From contig OY728121.1 in the NCBI GenBank assembly GCA_963277665.1, positions 1,656,126,062-1,656,190,061 of the forward strand: a stretch of 64,000 bases of DNA, given 5' to 3'. Source of the stretch: Viscum album. Taxonomy: Eukaryota; Streptophyta; Magnoliopsida; Santalales; Viscaceae. Shown here piece after piece: positions 32,920 to 47,315 of this stretch. Every line of letters starts with the position of its first letter. The stretch's first letter is position 1. The notes under the pieces were generated by a model, which did no database searches, was not told where the DNA came from, and saw only the letters and a program-made list of their open reading frames with translations. Both the position numbers and the translations under genes were made by a program.

Positions 32920-34740
32920 GACATGATCGCTTAATTTTTCTTATGACTGTACCTTGTGGTTTTATTATGGTGAATTTATTCAAAGATTTTATTTATTTCT
33001 TTCAAACTGTAATTTTCTCCATATTTATAATTTTTGGATATGAAATTTATTTTTGATAATTATTCCTACACCATTTTGTTTTATTTTATCTTCCATTCTT
33101 AATCTGTCACATGGATGGTTGACGTGTGTTTTTCGTTAGACGCAGACTATTAGGTTAGTTCAGTTAAGATTTTGATTTTTGATTTTTTTTAAATCTTCCC
33201 AATTATCAATTGATAATTTTGACCACAACACTTTGACTCTTTCAAAGTTTTTGATAGTAATTGAATACTTTCACTAGATCTTAATGAAATAAGGTGTAAA
33301 CTGAGATCTTAGTTGATGAGCTTGATTACTCCAACATAATTAGACACACATAAAAATTTTGTACTGTGTTTTGAGAGAATTTATGTAATAAAACCTTTCA
33401 TGGAAATGAAGAATTAATTAACCATTTTATTCACTTGGTAAGTCCACCAAAGTTTTTTGACTTCACTCTTATTTATATTTTTTTCATATTTTATTTTTAT
33501 TTATTTTCATGTTTGATTAGTTTTATAAATTATTTTAGTTTCTTTTCTATCATAGAAAACCCTTTAGAAATATATTAATTTGTTAATAATAATTAATATC
33601 ATGATAAAGAGTCTCCTTAAATGCAATATCATTGGGAGACAACCCTGGTTGCTTCTATGTTTTAGTAGTTAAGAGATAAGTATATTAAATAGGGTCAACA
33701 CAATAATAAACCCCCCCCCCATTTCATATAATATAGTGAAATAGGAAATATAGATGTTGATAGTTTCTATATTTCAATAAAAGTCACTATAAATTAAGTC
33801 ATACCAAATCATCAAAATTCAGTAGTAAGGTGTCTAAAAATTTGTTTTATTATGATTAATAATTTATGAATCAATTATTTAATATTTTTTAAATACACTT
33901 ATACAGTCTAAGAGTGACTATAAAAGAAATCATTTCCTTCATATAGAAGATATCGAACTGCTACTTAGGCCCATAAAGATACCATTCTTGATTTTTTTAT
34001 ATTTGTGAGAGAGACCTTTAATAGGGAATTATGAGGTTTTAGGTTATTCCATCAGAAAGGAATATCAAAGGAGAAATCTGTAGGAGGTCTATTTGAAAAA
34101 GTTATTTTATTTGAGAAGAATATTTACCCATTTTTCATCTCTTAAGGTTGGGGGAAATCATTTTAAATTCACTATTTTAATGTTTCAAATCATTTTTCTA
34201 CTTCATTTAGAAGAATTTCTTGAAGCAAATTTCTCTGCCTTAATGTTATTTTTTAAAACCTAATTTTATTTGGAAGAACCATCTCTCTGGGATAGTTTTA
34301 AAAATAAATTTAGAAATTTTTTTAATGTGAACCCCCATAAGTTTATCTTTGAAACCATTCTTTTATAATTTTTCTACCATGAAATTATTTTTTAAGTTTT
34401 TATCTAATCCCCATGTTGATATAATTATGGTTTTGTGGATTGATTTTAAATTACATTGTGTATTTATTAAAAATAAAGATTAAATGAGATTTAATAAATT
34501 TTCTAAACATTTATTAAGATAATATATTTTGTGGATTTAATTTTAAATGAGCGTGTTTATGGTTGATTTAATTATATTTATGATAAAATGTGAATGTTAT
34601 CAAATTGATGGGTTTTACTATATAAGGAAAAGTGATATATATTAAATGTTATGATTTCTGGATACAATAATTGAGAATTAATAATGAAAGTTTGTATATG
34701 GAGTGAACCCAAACCCTTATGGGACTTTGTCATGTTACAA
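32920..34740. other. Non-coding AT-rich sequence
   Basis: No gene recognised. A pure C run sits at about 33711-33720. Confidence 0.4.
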
Positions 34741-34744
34741 CTGA

Positions 34745-35005
34745 GTCTATTAAATCCCTCTAATTAATTGGGTAATGTGGTTGGATTTGACAAATAAGTT
34801 ACCTTAATGAAGTAACATAGTTGATTTTTCCTCTTAAGTGGTAGAGTTGATTACTCCTATTAAGTGAGGTAGTTAATTACTCATATGAATTGACAAAGTT
34901 AACTACTCCTATGAAGTGATTGAGTTAATTATACCTATAGAGTGATATAGTTAAATATTCATATGAAGTGAAATATTTAACTAACCCTCTGAAGTGATAA
35001 AGTTA
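34745..35005 (+). repeat. Degenerate ~31-bp tandem repeat
   Basis: About seven to eight diverged units of the form 'CCTATGAAGTGATAGAGTTAACTACT'-like sequence (GAAGTGA... AGTTAACTA... at ~31-bp steps). Similar short-period phrases (GACCTAGTTTCATGTC..TAAGTTTATG, ~36-40 bp) occur in the LTRs of G3 at 38670-38750 and 53360-53560. It may therefore be part of another decayed LTR; that is inferred. Confidence 0.6.
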
Positions 35006-36975
35006 ACTATTATTAGATAATCATAATATAATAATGCAATTTTGTGGTTTTGTGATTACATTATGAATGATTATTAATTTAATGACTTAAATTTTTGTAT
35101 GATTTTTCATTGGTTGAAATAATTTTTATTTAAAATATTTATATTATATGAAATGAAATTGGTTTTTATAAAATGTTTTTTTTCAAACCTTTTATGGATA
35201 AATTTTTTATACATTCAATTAAATACATTTTGGTGTAAATTCAAAAAGGTTGTTTTTTCAACAAAAGAGGGCCACACTTCAATATTTTCCTTTATTCCTT
35301 AAGAAATATTAAAAACTATTATTCATCCTTTAAACTAGTTTATAATACTATTTTTAGAACCCTTTAAATTGATAAGGTGTTTTTTATATTAAGATAAATA
35401 TTTTTATGATAGCTCAAAGTTTTAGTATCTAAATGGAACACTGGATTTAAAGGTTTTTTCATGTTCTTTAAAGGTTGAATAACCCCTCATTGTTTTAAAA
35501 ACCCTTTATTGAGAATTTTTTATGCTCACAACATGTTTTAAAATATTTTTCACATGGATTTGGTTTATTAATATTATTTATGGTGATAATGAGTTTTATC
35601 TATGTGTGTTGAAGATGTATATTTATATTGTTTTCTTTGTGAGAAAATTCCTTTGGTAAAGAAAAATATTGGTTTTTATTTGTAAGAGTTATCCTCAATC
35701 TCTAAAGATATGAAAGTAAGAAATATTATATGGTATTTAGTGACACAATATTCATAATTGAGGTTGAAATTATTGTAACAACATAATATTTAATGATATA
35801 TTTTTCATCAAATAAATCTTATTTCTTTGATATCTTTCTTTACACACAACATTTAGTAGTAGAAAACCTCAACATATGATTGAATAATTAATATTAAATT
35901 TTATTTTTATCACCTATGTAGTTAGATTGTACAGTATGATTAAGAATAACTAAATAAAAAAAATTGGTGTTCAAACATTTATAAAATGAACTTGTTGGTT
36001 TTTAATTTTTTTGAAAAGAAAATAAAATCATTTGAAAGTAAAAAAGAGGTGTTTTTTCAGAAAAATGTTTTTATACATTCAATGTGTGTTTATTTTATTA
36101 AAATAAATCAATAAATATTGATGAATTATTTTAATTAAATTTATATATTGTATATTTAATCAAATATTTTAATATTTTTTATAGTTTTTTACTTGTTATG
36201 GAATGAATTTAAACTCATTTTTCCTTAAAAATTCATTTTTCAAAAAACGGGTTTTTTAGAGTTCGCGTAGTTATTTTAAATTGAATTTATACCACATTTA
36301 TAAATTTATTATTTCAAAATATATCCCATATATATATTCATAATAATTAATATTATTTAATAATACTAACTTAGTTTTTGTCCACTAAGAATAATAACTT
36401 TGGTAAAAAGTCATTTAGCACCATAAGAGTTAAAACTGGTTAAAATAAAATGATAAGGGTAAAAATGGCCAACAATATTCTATAAATCCATTTATATGGA
36501 TATATTTAGACCATTTATCATATATTATTTGAATATGAGTCATTGTTTATGCATTTTTATTAATTAATATAATAATTTATTTTAATCTTTCGAAAAATTC
36601 TAAGTGTGCCCTCTCCCTCGGTTATAAAAGGACACCAACTACCCTCTCTTCTTCCTGATTAAAGGGATATATAGCTTGGAAATACCCTACCAAATTCCCA
36701 TACAAACATCCCTACCTATTATTTTTTAGTTCTAGTTTTAACAAATTACCATCCTTATAATGATTAATGTCTAAACCAATGGTGGTTTTCCATAGAAGAG
36801 TTATAACTCTTAACTGACTGTTTTCATTTACTTTCATCTTACACCTCCTTCAATTACGTCGAAACCATAATTATATAATAACATAAATATCCCCCATATA
36901 CTAATATATTATTATATCAATGAAAAAACATATATTTATCTCATTTTCTATCAAATGAGAAATGAAATTCCCGTT

Positions 36976-37380
36976 CATGCGTACCAGTGGACTACGACCT
37001 CCATGTAGAGATATGATGTATTTTCCATCACCGTATTTCATGGTTGATTTTTTAGGATAGATTTAATATTTATTTATAAAATTTATGAAATAATAATTAT
37101 TTTTTTAATGATAATATCCTATCTACCATCTTTCCTTCTCATTCGTTGTGAAATGATAACGTCACTCATGCGTACATGTGGACAACCACCTCTACAAAGC
37201 GATGCGATTAATTTTTGATTTCCTACTTACATGGATGGTAAAAATAATAGTTTTTATGTATATATTTTATATTAATTATATAATAATTATTCTAAAATAG
37301 ATAATTATTATTTAATTTTCTATTTTTCCATCCATTAAAAAGAGTTAAAATCACTATTGTGTATGTACATATTACTATCC
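36976..37380 (+). promoter_or_regulatory. GCGTAC motif cluster in G3 left LTR
   Basis: Three related ~45-bp blocks containing CATGCGTAC or its derivatives followed by a GTGGA..ACC..CTCCA phrase, at about 36976, 37167 and 37357. That is steps of about 190 bp, 350-730 bp downstream of the TATA box. Equivalent clusters occur in three other LTRs in the window. Confidence 0.7.
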
Positions 37381-38750
37381 CCGTGAATTAAGATAATTCA
37401 TTTTTCATCACCACTTAATATAAATCATTATAATAGTGTATATAATGATTAAATATTATAATTATTAAAGGATTAAAATTATTTATATTTTGTAACTATG
37501 ATCAATGTAGAAGGGCCAAAACATCCAAATTGAAACTTGAATAAAAAAGGAAACATATATCACTCGAAACAAATATTTGAGTAAAGAATTATTAATAAAT
37601 GGTTGATAAGATTTTATAATTAAATCATTTATTCTATGATATGTATGAATATGGTTTTTAAATAAATTTATAATAAACTTATATTCATATAATCAGTGGT
37701 TTTAATGCATATGAAGTAGGGCAAGACTTGAGGTTAGGGTTTATGTTAAAATATCACTACTTTTTTAGATTTTCTATGTTAAATTTCCATTGAGGTAAAT
37801 TATAGGATTATTATACATTAAAAACAATTTAGTTTATATAAATCTGTTAATTCATATAATTTTCAATTAATTGTACCATTTTTGTCTCTATTATAATTAA
37901 AATGATCAAGAAAATGTTTTAATAAAAACCTACATTATTTCCTCATTGGTAGGTAATATTTATCTTTAATTTACCTATATTCATTAAAATGTTTTGAAGA
38001 ATATTTTTATTTCCCCCCAATGAAATATCGAAGTAATTTTTATCCATACTTGTCTATCTATAAAAAATTTAAAAAATAATCTTCTTTTCATTTTCCAAAT
38101 TAGTACCATTTTTCCAAAGGTGTGAACAAATTCTTTATTTTAACATATGTTACATGAAGAAATTTTCACCCCATCATGAATACTATTTACTTTGAAGCTT
38201 CCATTAAAATATTACGTGTTTCATTTCAATTAAATTTTTCTTCATAATATTTTAAAAAATTTTGGATTTTAAAAATGTGATTTAAAAATGAAAATGTTAT
38301 TTTTTTCTACAGAAATATTCCAACAATATTTTAAAGGCATTTTTCATCAGTTATAACATTCTTTGTTGTTACTTATGCTTAGCTAGGGATACAATCCAAT
38401 GATACCATAAACTTATTTTATATTTATGGTTTATGATGATGTAGATTTATGGATTATTCTATGAAACCTGTTACTTTCAACATATTAACTATGTTAGAAT
38501 GAAATCTTTCAGAAATCCTTTTCTTTTCAGTTAGTTATACTATGATGAAATAATGAATTTTTTTATGATGTTATGGAAAATTTATGTTTTAAGGTTATAT
38601 GAGGGGTGGGTATCTAATATCCATCCAGTTCATAGTGTAAATATGGATAACTCATTAGATAACTAGGTTATACATGGACCTAATTTCATGTTCACAAAAT
38701 TATGAGTTGACCTAGTTTCATGTCAATAAGTTTATGTGTGGACATAGTTT

Positions 38751-39525
38751 CACTACTTCATAAAATACCTATAGCAACTATTTTGAGGTAAATTGGGTAA
38801 TTTTTGGTTAGTAGATACCTATAATAATGGTTTTAAAAAACTATAGGTATAGGTTGTGTATACCAAATGTTTACAAATTGTTGGTATAGGTCATATAAAA
38901 TACCCATACCTGTGGTTTTCAGAACCATTCGTATTGGTAATTCTAATAAAACAAGAAAAAATTTGAACCCATAACCTCCTAGTAATATTTCAATGACCTA
39001 AACACTAAGATAAAATGTCTTTTTTTATTATAATTTGGAAAATATGTATATTTATATTTTTAAATAATTTAATTTTTGATGTATTTAATGTTAACTAACA
39101 AAAAAATTTATAAAAAATCTATGTACCTATTCCAATGGTTTTAGGAACTGTTGGTATAATTTCTATGATTTTAGTTCCTAAACAAATTTTTTTATAAAAC
39201 CATTGGTATATGACATGTATAAATAACTTATACTAATGTTTTTCAAGGAACCGTACGTATAAGTGATGTCTATACCAATGATTTTGTGAAAATCGTTGGT
39301 ATAATGTATGTATGTTATATCTATACCGATGTATTTGGTAAAATCATTGGTATATGTTTTTTATAATGGACCTATACCAATGGTTTTGTAAAAACTATTT
39401 GAGTTGGGGAATATATAAAGGATATATACCAATGGTTTTGGAAAAATTATTGGTATAGGTTCCCTATACCAATTGTTTCCCAAACCATTCATATTGGTCC
39501 GTGAGTGTAACTCTATTTTGTAGTT
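38751..39525 (+). mobile_element. CACTA-like non-autonomous element in the G3 left LTR
   Basis: Begins CACTACTTCATAAAA and ends TATTTTGTAGT, imperfect inverted termini of CACTA type. It interrupts a GTTTCATGTCCATAAG-type LTR phrase that is uninterrupted in the right LTR. The interior is a series of inverted couples of ATACCAATGGTTTTG and AAAACCATTGGTAT variants (for example 39270-39305, 39320-39356, 39424-39497), each able to form a hairpin. No transposase. The 3-bp target duplication could be TTT but is ambiguous because of adjacent T runs. Confidence 0.6.
38961..39012 (-). ncRNA. Possible SINE-like Pol III boxes within the CACTA-like element
   Basis: On the minus strand TTAGTGTTTAGGTCATTG (A-box-like) precedes ATGGGTTCAAAT (B-box-like) by about 17 nt, recalling the head of tRNA-derived plant SINEs. 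The distance is short and the rest of a SINE is not apparent. Low confidence. Confidence 0.25.
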
Positions 39526-40170
39526 TTGTTTCTTGTCCATAAGTTTATGTGTGGACCTGGTTTCTTGTATATAATTTTATTCATGGACCCGGTTTCTAGT
39601 CCATAAGTTTATGCTAAGATCTAATTTATTTTCCTTAACTTAATGAGTGAACTAGTTTATTTTTTTATGTTTTTAATGTTATAATCTTATGTTTTTCCAT
39701 ATTATTATGTTTATGATATGATCTATTAGATCATGATTTATTATTGATGATTTATCACTCTTATCATAAAATATAATTACTCCCCAACTCATATTTTATG
39801 ATATTTAATTTCTTTGTTAATATTTTTTAAATTTAATATCATGTTATCTTACCCATATTCTTACTTATGATCATTGACAGATATCTCATATGTTTACTCT
39901 TACTAATAATATGATCAAATCCTTTCTTATGTTTCCATTTTCATAAGAGTTAAAGAAAGGTTTTATGTTTTCTGTGTCTAAGGATAATATAATGATCGAA
40001 AACATTTCTTGGTGATGTTGAAGATATTTTATAAAAAAAGATGTTTATGTATCTATTATTCAGATATAATAACCTTTTATTGTTTTGTGGTCTGTATAAT
40101 GGTGTTATCTAATTAATATTATTCTTAATTGACATAATATTTATTTATGTTATGCTTGGGTTTCCTTAGC

Positions 40171-40182
40171 TGGTATCATAGA
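40171..40182 (+). promoter_or_regulatory. G3 primer-binding site
   Basis: TGGTATCATAGA just after the left LTR matches the start of the initiator tRNA-Met PBS (TGGTATCAGAG..) with decay at its 3' side. Confidence 0.7.
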
Positions 40183-40680
40183 AGGGTTTAGTTATTTTTG
40201 GAGACTAGGTGTAGAAAACTTTGGTGAAAACACTTGGGATAAGTCTAAGTATAATATAACATATAAACGTTTTGGTAATGTATATATTTTTTATTTTCAT
40301 AGAAAATAGATATCTTTATGGATATTAGTAAGTTGATGTATTTATAGAATAGATGAACCTTGGGGTAACAACTCTTAAATGGTTGGATTGGGTATTAACT
40401 TGATTGTCACCTGTGCATGATGTGTGGGCCTAAAACTGCACAACTATATAGTCACTCTCAAGGTATATTCTTTGGTTCATTCCCACTCTTTAGGAACCAA
40501 TAATTAATATTTGAATAGATTATGACCATGTAGGATATATGTTAAACCTAAAGTGTCATTGGTTGATAAATAAAGTGATATAATTTAAGACATATTATGA
40601 ATGATTTACATGAATATATGATTTTTGAGTATGATTATTTTATCTTAATGAAGACACTATATTTTTTTTATTTTAGTTAA

Positions 40681-43600
40681 TGGATCAATATAGAAGAAAT
40701 CATGTGAAAAATGAAATATATTTCCAATGCAATGCCCGTACTCATGAGAAACTAAATGTCTTGGGAGTAGTGATTCCCTATCTTGTGACTATTCTCACTC
40801 AAATTTCTCAAGCTATGGGTAGTAACACATACCATGTTGTGCTTTAAAAATCATCCAAAATGGAGAAAAATTCTATTGAATTGGTTATGAAACAATTTCC
40901 ACATTTTTTCTGTGGGTTTACTATGAAACTATTTACATAAGTGTGGATCAATGTGATGGAAAATATATTTTCCATTCCATTGTTCTTGTACTATGAGAAA
41001 TTTTTCTTAACTATCTATTGCTTAGAAGGTGAATCAGATAAATAGAAGACACTTAACAAGAATAAAAGGAATCTGGAAGAAATAAACTCCATATAATGGG
41101 GGGAGTTTAAGAGAGTATTTATCCATAATTACTTTCCCAAAAAATTTCATACTAAAATGGAGAGGGACTGGGTTGAGTTGAAGAATAAGGATGATGAATC
41201 CATCCGTACCTGACTGAATACTACCATTTTTATTGATTTGTCAAAATCAAGACACAAAACAATGAGGTACACTTTTGTCTTATCATTGACCAATAAATTA
41301 AGATTTATCGACCCATTATTGGTTTGAAACCAAATCTTTGAAATGAATTAAGTATAAGTTACATCGGATACTGTGAATAGTTTGTTTTATGGGCATTCAA
41401 AGTTGAAATGGAAGATGTAAATCCTCTTTTTAATGGTCATGGTGGTAAGAACGGAAATAGAGAGTTTTATGGTCGCTCCAATGATATTTCACATGGAGGA
41501 AAGAAGAATTTTCATCCATATATATTCCAAAATTATGGGAAGTGTTACTCAAGTAATTTCTTGAAAGGAATGAGAAAACATTTTAAGTTTGGCAGGCCAG
41601 ACCATCAAAAAAATGAATTTTGAAGTTTTTTGAAGATGCTAATTAATGAAATGAATGGATAAAAATAACAATAAAATATAACACCCACACTTATGTTATT
41701 TATATTCAAGTAGTTTGGTAATTATGTGAATCAATTACCTAATCCAAGGGCTAATGGGGATAATAAGCCTCAACATTCTATAAAATCAAAAGACAAAGGG
41801 AAATCTTGTGCTGTCATAACTAATGAAGTAGGTCATAAGAATGATGTGGTGAAAGGTACACTTATCATCCACTATGTAATTGGAAATTCTTTATTTGATT
41901 TAGGTTCTACCCACTCTTTTATATTTGAATAATTTTATAGTGGTTTCACATCACCACCTCAATGATTAGATATTGAGTTAGTGGTGAAAAATCATAATGG
42001 AACAACGATTACATATTAATTATATCTCTCCTTTTGGACGTAAGTTTTTTGGGAATATTCTTCTTGAAAATATTTTTATTCTTCCTCTAGTTGAATATGA
42101 CATTATATTGGGTATGGATTAGATATTTTAGTAAAGACCCAAAATCAATTTTCATGGAAGGAAAGTTACATTTGATATTCCAAACCAGCATGAGTTCATC
42201 AATCAGTGTGAGGATAAACATTAAATCCCAATGCAGGTTATTTTATTCATATGGACTTTACTACCTATTCATGATAGATATTTATCTCAAATGGGTGGGG
42301 AGAAACTCAAAATTGAAAGTTTTCCTATTATTCAGGAATATAATGATGTATTCCTTGATTAATTTCTTAGTATTCCTTATAATTGTGATGTTTTGTTTTC
42401 AATATAACTCATACCCAATGCTACACTTATTTCAATGAATCCATACAAGATTTCCATGATTCAGTTATTGGGATTAGAAAATAAACTATATGAGGATATA
42501 TATAAGGGATTCATTCAGTCTAATTCTTCACCCTAGGTTCCACCTATTTTTTTAGAAATAATGATGGGTAAATTCATATTTTCATTGATTATCAAGAACA
42601 TAACAAGTTCATTATATAGAAAAACTATCTTCTATAGTGTTTTTATGACTTGATTGCTCAACCTCATAGAGCTCAGTAATTTTCCAACGTCGGAATTCAT
42701 TCTAGATATCATCATTTATGGTTTAAGAAGGAGTGTATACCCAAGATATCCTTGCATATGAGGTATAATCATTATGAATTTATAATAATTCCATTTGGAC
42801 TTACCAATGATTCTATTCTCTTTACAGATTTAATGAGTTGAATATTTAGAGATTACCATGATCCATTTTAGGTATACATTATATATGATATTATTATATA
42901 TCTGAAGAGAAAGTTAGAGCATGATGAATTTTTGAGGATTGTGATGAAGACTCTGAGTAAGAAGAATATATTTTCTAAATTTACCAAGTGTGAATTTTTT
43001 CTATTGAAAGTCTCATTATTGGGTCACCGAATCACAAATGAGTGTATATTAGTGGATACTTGAAAGATAGAAGTTATAAATAAATTTCCTAGACCAACCA
43101 TAGTGACCAAGATCTATAGTTTTCAATGTTTATTGTGATACTACGGACGCTTGGTGATAAATTTATCTTTGAAATTAAATAAACTAAGCAATGTGATGGG
43201 GAAGGGAGCCAAGTTCTTAGAGAAAGATAACTGTGAATAATATTTTAAGGTACCAAAGATAAGGTTGTCCAATGAACCTATACTTACACCACCCTACAAT
43301 AGAAAATAGTTTGTGATCTATAGTGATGCATCGAAGATGGGACTAGGATGTGTTCTCATATAGAATCATATGGTGGTATCTTATGTATCTTTTCAATTGA
43401 AAATTCCTGAGCAAAATTTCCTAACCAATGATTTAGAACTAGTAGTTGTAATTTTTGCATTAAAGATATAATGTCATAATATATAAAGTGAAAGGTGTGA
43501 TATATATACTAATAATAAAACATTGAATTATATATTCACATAGAAAGAGTTGAATATTTTCCAGTCAAGATGGTTATAGTGGATCAAAGGTTATGACTCC

Positions 43601-44072
43601 TTAATACATTACCCCCTGGGAAGGAGAATAAGGTGGATGATGATCTATGTCAGAAACACAGTGCTATTTTGTTAATGAAGAGGATTTAATAATATCCAAT
43701 ATTTATTTATTTTTAAAATATTTTTCCATAAGTCTTGAGAAAAAAACAAATCTTATCATTTTCGGATGAATGTTCAGCCTTTCATTCCTGAGAGGATTAA
43801 GAAGGAACAAAAAAAAGATGTGGAACTAAAAAAGAAGGCGGTGGATATTCATGAGTTTAATAGTGATCATGATGGAATGATAAGGTTTAATAACTGCATG
43901 TGTGACCCATTAATACTATACTTAGGGAAGGATCTATTGGATGAAACCCATAGTTCATCATTCTCTATTCATCCTGGAAGTATGAATATGTATAGAGATC
44001 TAAAATATTATTTATGATGGAATCCTGAAAATGAAAATTTCATACTATCTATATCAATACTGAGTAATTAAA
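40681..44072 (+). pseudogene. G3 gag-protease-RT-RNase H-integrase N-terminus, decayed
   Basis: The probable gag ATG is at 40681, after a ~500-nt leader. Zinc-knuckle remnants lie at 41500-41625. Protease remnant 41726-42100 includes DLGSTHSF (the usual D-S/T-G is D-L-G). RT runs about 42430-43080 with in-frame stops. RNase H starts near 43310. The integrase zinc domain (43766-44072) is the longest clean piece and keeps HSSSFSIHPG; its following WW motif reads as a stop then W. The breakpoint near 44072 falls shortly after the HHCC domain begins. Confidence 0.8.
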
Positions 44073-46180
44073 AATGTTATGTTTTAGAGACTAAAGTCTA
44101 AGGGGTTTTTATAACCATTATCCATATCGACTTGGCTTGCGTTATACGGAAGATTGAGTTTCTACGAAACAACACATTAGTATTATAATTATTTAAATAA
44201 TATATTTATTTATGAATAAAATATCATGATATGAATAGTAAAAAATAAGTTATTTATAATGTTTTCATATAAATAAAACATATTTATAATAATATATATA
44301 TGTTTTGTTAAAATAGTTATATATTTTAAAAAACTATTTTCTTAAAATAACAACTCTTTATGTCATATGGTGAACAATAATAAAAATAATTATAGACCCT
44401 AATAAGAATTAAATTTGGTAAAATATACTTCATTTTGAATTATGAATATCAAATTTAGCTTAGGGTGATTATTTGGTATTTTTCTGAAAACATTCAATTT
44501 TTGATGAATGGTGAAAAATACCAAATTTTAATTGAAAACAACTTTTTTAATCGAAATAATTTATAGTGTTAAATTATACATTTGAGTGGTTTTAAAATAT
44601 AATTATATTATATTTTTATCATTTAATATAATTTAGGTCATTTTAAGTAATTTCACATTTAAATTGGACATAAACACATGTCAATCTTTTGATAATTTTT
44701 TTACTTCTTTAAAAACCCACTTTTTGGTTTTGACAATGAGAATTAATTTTAAATTAATTACTACATATTTAGGGTTTTGAATTTAGAAAAATGGATTCCT
44801 TATTTGGAATCAGAGGATCCAAATTTTGTAAATAGTTAACTTTTATTTTTGGACATTATGAAAGGTAACTTCAGTAATTATTTTTATTTACCATGGTGAA
44901 AGGGTAAATCTAGTAAATAAGGGTACAAAAAATATAAAACTATCCTAACACATGTCCAAATCCTATTTGATGAAAAATATTCGACCATGAGAATCCTTAG
45001 GCCGAATTTTTGTCAATTTTGGACCACTTGGGTGTGATAATGACATGTTATAAGATTAATTTAAAGTAAATATAATTATAACATAAACATATATCTTTTA
45101 CTAAATCAATTTCATTTAAGAGTTATATGATTGATCTCTTTGACTATAAATATTAATGATAAATATAAAAATATTTTATACACCATGGTATTTTATTTTT
45201 ACTTTTTAGACTTTAAATAATTAAATTTATTTAAAACACACCAATGATGTAATATTTTTATTATTAATGAAGGAATTAAATAAATGATATTATAAATATT
45301 AAAATAAATATAATTTGAAAGTTTCGATGCCATAAAATAATTTTATGGATAAAATTTACATATTAGGTATGAATTAATTTTTTTTTTCAAAGTAATAATG
45401 TTTTCATGACTTAAAAAAATCAATTATTAAATAGTATCAAAATTGACATAAATGAGTTTTAAAACAATTACTATTTTATTAAATGATATAAAAATCTTAA
45501 AAATATATTATTCATCTAAATAAATTATATAATGATAAAAATTTCATTATTGATTTTCTTGAGGTCCCTGTGTCATTTTATAGTAACTAAAATAACCCTA
45601 TTGGATAAAAATACAAGAATACATTGTAAGAGTTAAACTGTTTAACTAAGGGTTAATCCCAAAAGATAAGAATAATTTTATGACCTAAACATGTATAAAA
45701 ACTATTGGTTGAGAGGATTTATACCCATACTAATCTTATAAAATTAATAAAATAGGAGCTACTAGAAACCGAAAATAATTCTGTAATAAATTAATATTTT
45801 AATCTTTTCTTAAAGTGCCCCTCACATCCCTTAGAAAATTGCACCTCCCTTTCTCTTTAATTCCCTCTCAAAAGAAATTTGGCTCAACCAAACCCTTCTC
45901 AAATCTCATCCCAAATTCCCTAGCTTAACTCTAGATGAAAAAATTTGGTCATAAATCTAAATTAAGGATTCCATTTATGAAAATGAAAAAAGACACTTGA
46001 AGTAGAGGTATTCGTTTTATCCCTTCTTTCAAAGTTCATTTATTCTTCTACTTCCTCTTTCTAAGTTGTTACCATAATAAAATAATAACTAGAGAATATA
46101 ATATATTCTAGGATGTTTTTAAGATTATGGGACAACCATATTAGTCTTTTTACCCATTTTATGAAAACAATACCAACATG

Positions 46181-46620
46181 CATGCGTACATACGGCTTAC
46201 CATCTCCACGCTGTGGTGTAAGTTGTTTTTCATGTACGCTTTATTTATCTGGGTATAAATATGAATATAATATAATTAAATAATAAATATGACATTATAT
46301 AGTTCCTTGAAAATTAATATTCCATTCAATTCCATACCATTTAACCATTAATAAAATTATACCGTCGCTCGTGCGTACGTACGGCTTACCATCTCCACGA
46401 CGCTATGAGACTCATCTTCATGTTCACCATCAAAGAATGATTTTAAAAAAATATATTATTAATAATTATGAAATATATGAAATAATATTTCTACTAGATT
46501 TATATATATATATATATATATATCTATATGTATGTATGTATATATATGTCATTCACTTACTTTCATTCAATATGATATGAAAATGGAAACAATGTTTATA
46601 CGTATGTACGACCTACTGTC
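46181..46620 (+). promoter_or_regulatory. GCGTAC(GTAC) motif cluster in the solo LTR
   Basis: CATGCGTACATACGGCTTAC at 46181, GTGCGTACGTACGGCTTACC at 46371 (190 bp later) and a decayed copy at about 46597. Each of the first two is followed by ATCTCCACG. This is the best-preserved plus-strand example of the motif. Confidence 0.75.
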
Positions 46621-47315
46621 TCCATTAATGGTGTTTTCCATTTCATATATCTATATATTATACATATTTATATTCTAAATATATGTGATATATAAATAAT
46701 ATTTTATATTCTGGAAGTAATTAAATCATGATATACGTGATATGATCAAGAATAACAAGTTAAAACATGTACAATAAAAAAACCGATTGTTACCCGAAAT
46801 GTTACTTTAACAATGAAATTATAATTAAATGGGTTGTATAAAGTCATAAATGATTTTTGTACGATATCATAAATATAAATATGGTTGTGGTAAAATTTTA
46901 TAACATACTATGGTTGTTATACAAGAGGTTAAATGTACCCTCGACCAAAGAAAAGTACCAAGTAAGGGTTAATTCCTCAATCACATTATTATCCAAGACT
47001 ATTTTTCTGCAAGTATTTACTGGGACATATTTATCATCCATGTTCATGTTTCATAAAAATGTTTTCAAAAGGAATATTTTAAGGTTTTTGGAAGGGAATA
47101 TTTTGCAAGATAATCATTTTATGTTTTTCAATGATTTATTTAATGTACATGTTTTCAAAATTATTTTAAAGGATTTATTTATATGGACATGATTGTTTTA
47201 AAATGTTAATTCCTTTAAAAAGTCTCAAAGTGGTATGGGAAAATTTGATTCAAAAATATATTTTAAATGAATTCCTATATAAATTGTGTGAATTTTAAAT
47301 GATTTCATGAAAATG

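Larger units (their letters stand above)
35774..40169 (+). repeat. G3 left (5') LTR, carrying a CACTA-like insertion
   Basis: Starts TGTAACAACATAATATTTAA and ends just before the PBS at 40171. TATA box TATAAAAG at 36623-36630 is preceded by CCCTCTCCCTCGG, as in the other LTRs of this family. About 3.6 kb without the ~0.78-kb insertion, comparable with 50470-53938 (3.47 kb). Confidence 0.75.

Noticed and set aside
41408..42438. Separate small genes in the 41.4-42.4 kb region
   Set aside because: They align in order with gag zinc-knuckle and protease segments of G2, so they are fragments of one dead gypsy polyprotein.
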